Assembly (NCBI RefSeq): GCF_902832885.1
Contig: NZ_CADFDK010000008.1
Location: forward strand, 62,001 to 126,000
Direction of reading: 5' to 3'
DNA from: Burkholderia seminalis DSM 23518
Lineage (GTDB): Bacteria > Pseudomonadota > Gammaproteobacteria > Burkholderiales > Burkholderiaceae
DNA: 64,000 bases
Part shown: piece after piece, positions 43,801-50,428 of the stretch
Numbering within the stretch: the first letter of the stretch is position 1
Layout of the letters: the number at the start of each line of letters is the position of its first letter
The notes under the pieces: generated by a model
What the model saw: the letters and a program-made list of their open reading frames with translations, nothing else
Told to the model about the DNA's origin: nothing
Databases searched by the model: none
Position numbers and translations under genes: made by a program

Positions 43801-44749
43801 CGGCAGCATCGACGAGCTCAAGCGCGAAGTGTTCGGCCCCGTGCTGCACGTGGTGCGCTACCGCCGCAGCCAGCTCGACAAGCTGCTCGAGCAGATCCGC
43901 GCGACCGGTTACGGGCTGACGCTCGGGATCCACACGCGGATCGACGAGACGATCGCGCACGTGATCTCGAATGCGCACGTGGGCAACATCTACGTGAACC
44001 GCAACGTGATCGGTGCGGTGGTCGGCGTGCAGCCGTTCGGCGGCGAAGGGCTGTCGGGCACGGGCCCGAAGGCCGGCGGCGCGCTGTACCTGCAGCGCCT
44101 GCTCGCGACGCGTCCGTCGGGCCTGCCGCGCTCGCTCGCGCAGACGCTGATCGCGGACGGCGCGGTCGAAGGCGATGCGCGCGGCAACCCGGCGGCGGCG
44201 CTCACGACGCTGCGCGACTGGCTGATCGAGCAACGCGAGCCGGCACTGGCCGCGCGTTGCGACGGCTATCTGGCACAGGTGCCGGCCGGCGCGACCGCCG
44301 TGCTGACCGGGCCGACGGGCGAGCGAAACACGTATACACTCGGCCCGCGCGGCACGGTGCTGTGTGTCGCGGCCACCCCGAGCGGCGCGCGCGCGCAGTT
44401 CGCGGCGGTGCTGGCCACCGGCAACCGCGCATTGTTCGCGGGCGCGGCCGGCGAGGCGCTGGTCGCCGCGCTGCCGGCATCGCTGAAGGCGCATGCGAGC
44501 GTGCGCAAGCAGGCCGACGCGTCGTTCGATGCGGTGCTGTTCGAAGGCGACAGCGACGAACTGCAGACGCTCGTGAAGGACGTCGCGCAGCGCCCGGGCC
44601 CGATCGTATCGGTGCAGGGCGTGTCGGTGGGCGCGTTCGAGAACGGCGATGCGGAAGACTACGCGCTCGAGCGGCTCCTGACGGAACGCTCGGTGAGTGT
44701 GAATACGGCCGCGGCGGGCGGCAATGCGAATTTGATGACGATCGGCTGA
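40817..44749 (+). CDS. putA: Trifunctional proline dehydrogenase / P5C dehydrogenase / transcriptional repressor PutA
   Basis: A 1310-residue enzyme that oxidises proline to glutamate and represses its own gene. Residues 1-50 form a ribbon-helix-helix DNA-binding domain (TTLGVKVDDLLRSRLKDAAA, RLERTPHWLIKQAIFAYLE). The FAD-dependent proline dehydrogenase barrel follows (about 240-560, motif RLVKGAYWDTEIK at 428-440). The NAD-dependent glutamate semialdehyde dehydrogenase occupies about 640-1120, with catalytic C908 in SAGQRCSALRVL and Glu in AETGGQNAM. A C-terminal domain of about 190 residues caps the substrate channel. Length matches E. coli PutA (1320). The start at MASTTLGVKV is set by the RHH domain; the frame itself opens at 40706. 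Confidence 0.97.
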   Translation: MASTTLGVKVDDLLRSRLKDAAARLERTPHWLIKQAIFAYLERIEHGQLPPELSGHSGVTELADGQAADGDDDNSPHPFLEFAQNVQPQSVLRAAITAAYRRPEPECVPFLLGQARLPANLQADVQALATKLVEALREKSSGGGVEGLIHEFSLSSQEGVALMCLAEALLRIPDRATRDALIRDKISKGDWRSHVGHAPSLFVNAATWGLMITGKLVTTNSEAGLSSALTRLIGRGGEPLIRKGVDMAMRLMGEQFVTGETISEALANSRKYEARGFRYSYDMLGEAATTEEDAQRYYASYEQAIHAIGKAAGGRGIYEGPGISIKLSALHARYSRSQQDRTMSELLPRVRALALLARRYDIGLNIDAEEADRLELSLDLLEALCFDPDLAGWNGIGFVVQGYQKRCPFVIDYLIDLARRSRHRLMIRLVKGAYWDTEIKRAQVDGLEGYPVYTRKIYTDVSYLACAKKLLAAPDAVYPQFATHNAYTLAAIYQLAGQNYYPGQYEFQCLHGMGEPLYEEVTGRDKLNRPCRVYAPVGTHETLLAYLVRRLLENGANTSFVNRIADKTVSVKELVADPVDEASKVVPLGAPHAKIPLPRNLYGDERPNSMGLDLSNEHRLASLSSALLASAHHPWRAAPMLADDALADAPARDVRNPADQRDLVGTVSEATAEHVSAALAHAVAAAPIWQATPVDARADCLARAADLLEAQMHTLMGLIVREAGKSLPNAIAEIREAVDFLRYYAAQIRDEFSNDTHRPLGPVVCISPWNFPLAIFMGQVAAALAAGNTVLAKPAEQTPLIAAQAVRLLREAGVPAGAVQLLPGTGETVGAALVADPRTRAVMFTGSTEVARLINKTLSARLDPEGKPIPLIAETGGQNAMIVDSSALAEQVVADVMQSSFDSAGQRCSALRVLCLQDDVADRTLTMLKGAMHELALGNPDRLSTDVGPVIDGEAKQTIDAHVATMKDKGHAVTQLPTPEACAHGTFVPPTLIEIGSIDELKREVFGPVLHVVRYRRSQLDKLLEQIRATGYGLTLGIHTRIDETIAHVISNAHVGNIYVNRNVIGAVVGVQPFGGEGLSGTGPKAGGALYLQRLLATRPSGLPRSLAQTLIADGAVEGDARGNPAAALTTLRDWLIEQREPALAARCDGYLAQVPAGATAVLTGPTGERNTYTLGPRGTVLCVAATPSGARAQFAAVLATGNRALFAGAAGEALVAALPASLKAHASVRKQADASFDAVLFEGDSDELQTLVKDVAQRPGPIVSVQGVSVGAFENGDAEDYALERLLTERSVSVNTAAAGGNANLMTIG

Positions 44750-44832
44750 TCATCCTTGCCGTTCGGATCAAACAAAGAAGCGGCAAGGCGATCCCGAAGC
44801 CGCTTCATTTACCCTGGTACCAAGGAGATGCT

Positions 44833-45972
44833 ATGCAACACACGATGAAAAAGGTGGCAGGCGCGACGTTCGTCGCCGTCATGTCGCTGGCGGGGACGGC
44901 CCATGCGGATGACGTGAAGATCGGTTACGCAGGGCCGATGACGGGCGCGCAGGCGCACTACGGCAAGGACATGCAGAACGGGATCGTGCTCGCGCTGGAA
45001 GACTTCAACGCGACGAACCCGAAGATCGGCGGCAAGCCGGTGAAGTTCGTGCTGAGCACGCAGGACGACCAGGCTGACCCGCGCACGGGCACGACGGTTG
45101 CACAGAAGCTCGTCGACGACGGCATCAAGGGCATGCTCGGCCACTTCAACTCGGGCACGACGATTCCAGCCTCGCGCATCTACGCGAATGCAGGCATTCC
45201 GGAAATCGCGATGGCGACGGCGCCGGAATACACGCAGCAGGGCTACAAGACGACCTTCCGCATGATGACGTCCGACACGCAGCAGGGCTCGGTGGCCGGC
45301 ACGTTCGCGGCGAAGGATCTCGGCATGAAGAAGATCGCGATCGTCGACGACCGCACGGCCTACGGCCAGGGTCTCGCCGACCAGTTCGAGAAGGCGGCGA
45401 AGGCCGGCGGCGCGACGATCGTCGACCGTGAATTCACGAACGACAAGGCGGTCGACTTCAAGGCGATCCTGACCAAGCTGAAGGCTGCGAAGCCGGACAT
45501 GGTCTACTACGGCGGCGCGGATTCGCAGGCAGCGCCGATGGTCAAGCAGATGAAGGCGCTGGGCTTCACCGCACCGCTGATGAGCGGCGAAATGGTGAAG
45601 ACGCCGACGTTCCTGAAGATCGCGGGCAACGCGGCCGACGGCACGATCGCTTCGCTGGCCGGCCTCCCGCTGGAAGAGATGCCGGGCGGCAAGACCTACG
45701 CGGACAAGTACAAGAAGCGTTTCGGCGAAGAAGTGCAGACGTACTCGCCGTACGCGTACGACGGCGCGATGGCGATGCTGAACGCGATGAAGAAGGCCGA
45801 TTCGACCGATCCGGCGAAATACCTGCCGGTGCTCGCGAAGACCGACATGGCCGGCGTGACGTCGACGCACGTCGCGTATGACGCGAAGGGCGACCTGAAG
45901 AACGGCGGCATCACGATGTACAAGGTCGAGAAGGGCGAGTGGAAGCCGCTGAAGAGCATCGGCGGCAAGTAA
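44833..45972 (+). CDS. Branched-chain amino acid periplasmic binding protein (LivK-type)
   Basis: A 379-residue type 1 periplasmic binding protein. The signal peptide ends GTAHAD, then DVKIGYAGPMTGAQAHYGKD, very close to E. coli LivJ/LivK. Ligand-loop features include GHFNSGTTIPASRIYANAGI and YYGGADSQAAPMVKQMK. An AAGGAG ribosome site precedes the ATG at 44833. No permease genes are adjacent, so it must serve membrane components encoded elsewhere. It follows putA by 83 bp and ends before a terminator, so it may share the proline-linked transcript. Confidence 0.93.
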   Translation: MQHTMKKVAGATFVAVMSLAGTAHADDVKIGYAGPMTGAQAHYGKDMQNGIVLALEDFNATNPKIGGKPVKFVLSTQDDQADPRTGTTVAQKLVDDGIKGMLGHFNSGTTIPASRIYANAGIPEIAMATAPEYTQQGYKTTFRMMTSDTQQGSVAGTFAAKDLGMKKIAIVDDRTAYGQGLADQFEKAAKAGGATIVDREFTNDKAVDFKAILTKLKAAKPDMVYYGGADSQAAPMVKQMKALGFTAPLMSGEMVKTPTFLKIAGNAADGTIASLAGLPLEEMPGGKTYADKYKKRFGEEVQTYSPYAYDGAMAMLNAMKKADSTDPAKYLPVLAKTDMAGVTSTHVAYDAKGDLKNGGITMYKVEKGEWKPLKSIGGK

Positions 45973-46021
45973 GCAGCCTGTGAGTCGCGGGCGGCGACGT
46001 CGTCGCCCCGTTGAACATGCG

Positions 46022-46060
46022 AAAGCCATCGGATCGTTTGGGGCCGGTGGCTTTTTCTTT
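46022..46060 (+). terminator. Intrinsic terminator after the LivK-type gene
   Basis: AAAGCCA (46022-46028) pairs with TGGCTTT (46048-46054), extended by CGG/CCG, and is followed by a T-rich tail. It lies 50 bp after the stop codon and separates the core genes from the low-G+C cassette. Confidence 0.8.
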
Positions 46061-46207
46061 GTCGGTGCACGGCCGGGTAGTGCATATGAATCCTGCCGAC
46101 GATGGTGTGGCGATGCGTTGCAGGATCATGCGCGGTCGATAGGTTCCGCCAGGCGTGCCACCAGTGCAGGTCAACGACTCGTCGAAGTGACTGACGGCAG
46201 TATTAGG

Positions 46208-46618
46208 TTACTTGCCGTCGCAGCACTTGTTAGGGCAATCAGGCAGGAAGGAGATTTCCACACGCCTTCCATTGTCCACGTCGCCGTGCGAATAGACGTG
46301 GACGCTCGTCTTGATGATGCCGCGTAGAAAACCTAGCTGCTCCAGCAGCGCATACGCGGTTTGCATTCGGGACTGTGCAAGGGACAGTGCTCTTTGCTCC
46401 CCTTCTTCAGCATGGCCGCTAATCAGTGTTGTTTCTTTGGTGAAGTGATTGGCGTAATCGATTTTTTTATCGATTGCCCATTTTGTAATGCGGATGATTT
46501 CTGAATTGGATATATGTGAGCTATTTGGCGAGAAGTAGATGTCGAAATTTTCGCTGGCGATGCACGCAAATGATGGGCTGGAAATGAAGAGGCATAGGCC
46601 GAGAATAAGTTTAGGCAT
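46208..46618 (-). CDS. OmpA-like periplasmic protein, candidate immunity or effector partner
   Basis: A 136-residue protein with an N-terminal signal (MPKLILGLCLFISSPSFA) and cleavage predicted before CIAS. The mature part resembles the OmpA C-terminal peptidoglycan-binding fold: FDIYFSPNSSHISNSEI, TLISGHAEEGEQ, LAQSRMQTAYALLEQLG and DNGRRVEISFL, the last corresponding to the NRRVEI motif. Two Cys pairs (C19, C129, C133, C134) suggest disulfides. It overlaps the metallopeptidase gene by 8 bp, so the two are translated together, the usual toxin-immunity arrangement. G+C is clearly lower than in the chromosome around. That it protects against the peptidase is inferred. Confidence 0.75.
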   Translation of the reverse strand: MPKLILGLCLFISSPSFACIASENFDIYFSPNSSHISNSEIIRITKWAIDKKIDYANHFTKETTLISGHAEEGEQRALSLAQSRMQTAYALLEQLGFLRGIIKTSVHVYSHGDVDNGRRVEISFLPDCPNKCCDGK

Positions 46619-47279
46619 TATATATAATATATCCTGCAATACTGTCGGCATTGTTGATTGCTTGATTCGGATTTTCGGCTCCGAATGTCAAGCACTCTTC
46701 CATAAAGTATCTGTGATCTCTGGTTCCCATTGTATCGTCAAAATGACTTTCCTCATGAATCAGGGTGGAGATCATCGAATCCTTTTCCCATGAGAAGTCA
46801 CGCATCGTGCAAAAGTCGACGTGTATTGCGATTGTATGGGTTGCGGTATCCGGTGAGCACACTGATGCGGCGACGCCTGACTGATTTGGATTTGGAACGC
46901 ATCCGATATGCTTGAATCGCTCGCTATCCCATCGCGTAAAGTTGTGGCCCGTAAGCGATTTGAGTACTTCGGTGATTGCAGTCAGCCCTGTTAGTAGTAT
47001 CCTGCGCGTGCCTTCGTCTGTTCTGCCAAACCATTGTAGTACGCGTGCCTTGTCGGTGCTGGACCAGCGTTGCAAATCCGTGATTCTTTTGTCGACGAGA
47101 GAAACGGCTCGATCCCGTATGCTCAAGACCATTTCTCGAAATTCCTTGTTGGTCATGTTCGGGCATATTTTCTCGGTGTTGATTGTTACTTCCACCATCG
47201 ATCCGGGGTTGGTATTGGTGGCGGTGCCCGAGTGTACGAGGAACCATTCCTCATCGTCATGTGCAGCAAAATTTTTCAT
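46611..47279 (-). CDS. M35/Asp-zincin-type metallopeptidase, candidate type VI effector
   Basis: A 222-residue protein with a C-terminal Asp-zincin domain. The zinc motif HEESH (175-179) is followed by GTRD (185-188), whose Asp is the third ligand, a Tyr at 191 and the late block NPNQAINNADS (203-213). This is the pattern of deuterolysins and Lys-specific metalloendopeptidases of fungi and bacteria. Five Cys are spread through the chain. There is no signal peptide, so export must be by another route, and the gene follows the PAAR-TTR gene by 4 bp. Low G+C and atypical codons mark it as acquired. Target protein unknown; toxicity is inferred from context. Confidence 0.8.
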   Translation of the reverse strand: MKNFAAHDDEEWFLVHSGTATNTNPGSMVEVTINTEKICPNMTNKEFREMVLSIRDRAVSLVDKRITDLQRWSSTDKARVLQWFGRTDEGTRRILLTGLTAITEVLKSLTGHNFTRWDSERFKHIGCVPNPNQSGVAASVCSPDTATHTIAIHVDFCTMRDFSWEKDSMISTLIHEESHFDDTMGTRDHRYFMEECLTFGAENPNQAINNADSIAGYIIYNA

Positions 47280-47283
47280 TGTC

Positions 47284-47829
47284 TCAATGGCCCGCTGTAT
47301 AGATTTTCAGGAACGCCGCAGCGTCGGTAACGATTCGACGTGTTTGCCCGTCCGAATCGGTGGTGCCCGTGAAGATCTGCCCGGTGTCGGTCACCACTCG
47401 ATAGCGGACGTTTGCGAGCGGCCGACGGCTGCCATCGAGCAAGATGAATTGCTCGTCGTGCATGACGCTCGATCGAGCAAATGACCGATCGGCTGCACCA
47501 GGTTTAGGCCTATCCAGCGTCGCTATCTCGCCCGCAGTGAAAATCATCCGCATGCCGCGCTCAGCGTAAAAGACCGGCGGCGGATGGCATTCGCAGACAT
47601 TGATGTCTCCGCTCAATGCCCATTGTTTGCCGTTCGGGCCGGTACCAGGCCAGCGCGGCCCTTGCGGTGCGATGTGCCCTTCACGCTTGCAGGCCGAACA
47701 GTAGGTCTTCATATCGAGTGTGGCGATATGAACGCGCGGTGGTGGATCGGAACAGGTCACGGTGTCGAGACCTTCGATAATGACCGCATCACCGGCGTGG
47801 TCGCCTTTGGCAAGAAAGTAGCGGATCAC
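47284..47829 (-). CDS. PAAR-like protein with C-terminal transthyretin-like adaptor domain
   Basis: A 181-residue protein. The N-terminal PAAR-like part (MIRYFLAKGDHAGDAVIIEG to about residue 105) has the Cys set C26, C44, C47, C79, C81 and ends in the CECHPPPVFYAERGMRM segment. The C-terminal part (about 124-181) reads DEQFILLDGSRRPLANVRYR and TGTTDSDGQT, a transthyretin-like fold of the kind found at VgrG or PAAR C-termini, where it docks effectors. The start is GTG at 47829 with GAGG upstream, 10 bp after the preceding stop; the frame opens earlier at 47943 inside the previous gene. It probably caps a VgrG spike and carries the next-encoded peptidase. Confidence 0.75.
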   Translation of the reverse strand: MIRYFLAKGDHAGDAVIIEGLDTVTCSDPPPRVHIATLDMKTYCSACKREGHIAPQGPRWPGTGPNGKQWALSGDINVCECHPPPVFYAERGMRMIFTAGEIATLDRPKPGAADRSFARSSVMHDEQFILLDGSRRPLANVRYRVVTDTGQIFTGTTDSDGQTRRIVTDAAAFLKIYTAGH

Positions 47830-47839
47830 AGGAGCCGCC

Positions 47840-48499
47840 TCAGTGGGACAGGGGCGTTTGGGTAACGACGCTAAATACAATGGACGACGCGGCGCTTCGC
47901 CGCTCTGGGCTGTCAGTGATCGTGTCGCCGTTATCGAGTTCACTGCCGACGAAGGCGAGTGGTGCGAAGTCGGACCTGTCGGCCAAACCCAGACCGCTGA
48001 TCACGCACGCGGTTGAGCCGTCCGGATAGTGGACCAGGTCGCCCACCACGGCCGCGTTGCCTAAGTGCGGTGCTACTTCCCATGTACCGGACGGCTCGCG
48101 CAACGCACCGCCGTGCGCTGTCGTCGCACCACGTACGGCCAGTCTGTAGGCGGGCGCTGCGGGCGGCGGCACGTAGGTCGGATCGAACAGTCCAGCAACG
48201 CTTTGCCGCTCGCGTACGTGAATGCCCAATGAGGTGCGCAGCGTTTCGGTAATGCGATCGCCGTTGCTCAATCGGCTGCCGACCAACGCGAAGGGCTTGC
48301 CCTCGCTATGGTTGTTTCCCGCCCCATCGATGATCACGGCCTCGCTACCGTCGTCGTAGGTCACCACGTCTCCGACGCGGGCTACCTCCAGCCCAGCCAG
48401 GGTCAGGCCGCTGGTTGCAGTCGTGACGCGTCCGCCACGTTCGGTGAGTGAGCCAACGGTGGCAAAAAGATGGGTCGGTGCTTTGTGTTCGTTTTTCAT
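47840..48499 (-). CDS. Double-PAAR domain protein
   Basis: A 219-residue protein of two similar PAAR-type modules. Module 1 (about 10-85) has VGSLTERGGRVTTATSGLTL, VARVGDVVTYDDGSEAVIID and ALVGSRLSNGD. Module 2 (about 120-195) has VRGATTAHGGAL, AVVGDLVHYPDGSTACVISG and AFVGSELDNGD. The same GDxVxYxDGS and VGSxLxNGD elements recur in both, so it arose by internal duplication. PAAR proteins sharpen the tip of type VI secretion spikes. It is the first gene of the four-gene unit; an AGGGA ribosome site supports the start. No VgrG or structural type VI genes are in the window. Confidence 0.8.
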   Translation of the reverse strand: MKNEHKAPTHLFATVGSLTERGGRVTTATSGLTLAGLEVARVGDVVTYDDGSEAVIIDGAGNNHSEGKPFALVGSRLSNGDRITETLRTSLGIHVRERQSVAGLFDPTYVPPPAAPAYRLAVRGATTAHGGALREPSGTWEVAPHLGNAAVVGDLVHYPDGSTACVISGLGLADRSDFAPLAFVGSELDNGDTITDSPERRSAASSIVFSVVTQTPLSH

Positions 48500-48859
48500 C
48501 GTGCGTCCCTGTCTCGGTAAATGGAATGACCGGCTTAGAGACGCTATTTCAGACAAGAACCATTGATCAATCGGACGAGTATGATTTGTTATCCTAAAGT
48601 TTTATTACTCGTTTCATATCATCCTTTGGATCGACCACGCATGCTGAAATGAGCCGATGCGATGGCGCGGTTGGGTGCTTTCTTGCAGCGCGTGAAGCAC
48701 GCTTCGATCACCGGATGCCGGAGGGATTCGGAAAACGCAGACCGTAACCAACGGATGCCGTGGACGGGGGAATGGCGCCGCTTCCGACCTGGATGAAAGC
48801 TGTCGGCAAGTGGAATAGGAGTGCACGAGTTGCGAGTGCCTTGACCAAACCTCAGGTAC
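48500..48859. other. Junction region upstream of the PAAR cassette
   Basis: About 360 bp. The part 48560-48625 is very A+T-rich and probably holds the cassette promoter, though no clean -35/-10 pair is found. From 48640 to 48850 base composition returns to the chromosomal value; short frames cross it on both strands but none has a ribosome site. No insertion-sequence ends are recognised. Confidence 0.4.
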
Positions 48860-50368
48860 TTAATCCCCGCGCACGCGCAGCAGGAACTTCTGCAGCTTGC
48901 CGGTCGGCGTGCGCGGCAGCGCCTGCGCGAACGTGAATTCGCGCGGAATCTTGTACGCGGCCAGCCGCTCGCGGCAGAACGCGCGCAGCGCCTCCGCGTC
49001 GGGCGCCGCATTCGCGCGCAGCACGACGTGCGCGACGACCGTCTCGCCCCAGTCGGGATGCGGGGCCCCGACGACGGCCGCCTCGGCGATGTCGGGGTGC
49101 GCGCCGAGCACGTCCTCCACTTCCTTCGAATAGACGTTCTCGCCGCCGGTCACGATCATGTCCTTCAGCCGGTCGACGATGAACAGGTAGCCATCCTGAT
49201 CGATCCGCGCGATGTCGCCGGTGCGATACCAGCCGTCCGGCGCGAACGCCGCGTCCGTCGCGGCCGCGTCGTCGAGATAGCCGAGCATCATGCAGTCGGC
49301 CTTCAGCCAGATCTCGCCGGTCTCGCCCGGCCGCGCGTCGATGCCGTCCAGCCGCACGACGCGCAGGTCGACGCCCGGGCCGCCCTGGCGGCCGATCGAG
49401 CCGGCCTTCGCGATCTGCTCGTCCGGATACAGTGTCGTGCCGGCCGGGCCCGTTTCGGTCATCCCGTACACCTGGAAGAACGCATGGCTGCGATACGCCT
49501 GCGCGAGCCGTTCGGCCTGCGTGGCGCCGATCGGGCCGCCGCCGTACAGCCACGCGCGCACGCTCGACAGGTCGAACGCGCCGAAGCCGTCGACCGTGTC
49601 GAGCGGCAGCGTGTACGACACCGGCGCGCCGAAATACAGTGTCACGCGTTCGCGCTCGATGGTTTGCAGGAAGCGCAGCGGATGGTATTCGCGCATCAGC
49701 ACGACGGTGCCGCCCGCGAACAGCGTGCCGCCGAACCAGTTGTTCAGCGGCGACGAATGCCAGATCGGCATCGCCATCAGCGTGCGCTCGTTGCGGCCGA
49801 TGCCGGTCGCGAGCGCCGCCTGCATCGCCGCGAGCGTCACGGTGCGATGGCTGTGCACGCAGCCTTTCGGGCGGCCGGTCGTGCCGGACGTGTAGAGAAT
49901 CTGCGCGATGTCGCCGTCGGCCGGTTCGATCCCCGCGAGGGCGTCACGCGTCATGCACATCGTGTCGAAGTTCGGCACGCCGTCGAGTTCGCCCTCGGTC
50001 ACGAGCCGCCGCGCGGGATGCGCGAGGCGCTCGACCACCGGCGCGAGCGCCACGTCGAACAGCAGCGCCTTGCAGCGGCTGTGCTCGAGCACGTAGTCGA
50101 CTTCCGGTGCCTGCAGCTTGTGGTTGATCGGCACGAACGCCGCGCCGAGCCGCCATGCGCCGAACATCAAGTCGACGAAGGCCGGTGTGTTGAAGCACAT
50201 CGCGGCGACGCGGTCGCCGGCCGCGACGCCGAGCGCGCTCAGCACGGCCGCCGCGCGGTGCGAGCGCTCGTGTGCGGCGGCATAGGTGATCGTCGCGGAT
50301 TCGTTGACGAGGAACGGCTTGTCGGGCGTCGCACGAGCGGCGCGGTCGAGGGCGGCGACGAGGTTCAT
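48860..50368 (-). CDS. AMP-binding acyl-CoA ligase
   Basis: A 502-residue adenylate-forming enzyme. The phosphate loop is LYTSGTTGRPKGCVHSH, the core motif QVYGMTETGPAG, the hinge region GYLFIVDRLKDMIVTGGENV and the catalytic Lys in RTPTGKLQKFLL. It is encoded 60 bp downstream of an acyl-CoA dehydrogenase on the same strand, so together they probably activate and desaturate a carboxylic acid. The carboxylic acid is not identified. A divergent TetR regulator is the likely controller. Confidence 0.92.
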   Translation of the reverse strand: MNLVAALDRAARATPDKPFLVNESATITYAAAHERSHRAAAVLSALGVAAGDRVAAMCFNTPAFVDLMFGAWRLGAAFVPINHKLQAPEVDYVLEHSRCKALLFDVALAPVVERLAHPARRLVTEGELDGVPNFDTMCMTRDALAGIEPADGDIAQILYTSGTTGRPKGCVHSHRTVTLAAMQAALATGIGRNERTLMAMPIWHSSPLNNWFGGTLFAGGTVVLMREYHPLRFLQTIERERVTLYFGAPVSYTLPLDTVDGFGAFDLSSVRAWLYGGGPIGATQAERLAQAYRSHAFFQVYGMTETGPAGTTLYPDEQIAKAGSIGRQGGPGVDLRVVRLDGIDARPGETGEIWLKADCMMLGYLDDAAATDAAFAPDGWYRTGDIARIDQDGYLFIVDRLKDMIVTGGENVYSKEVEDVLGAHPDIAEAAVVGAPHPDWGETVVAHVVLRANAAPDAEALRAFCRERLAAYKIPREFTFAQALPRTPTGKLQKFLLRVRGD

Positions 50369-50428
50369 CGGGGCTCCGGGCGGGCGAACGAAGGCGAACG
50401 CGGGTGAACAAGGGTGAACGGACCGGCG

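Noticed and set aside
48614-49011. Transposase remnant beside the PAAR cassette
   Set aside because: No catalytic motif, terminal inverted repeats or target duplication could be found; the frame is antisense or out of frame to the ligase gene for part of its length.
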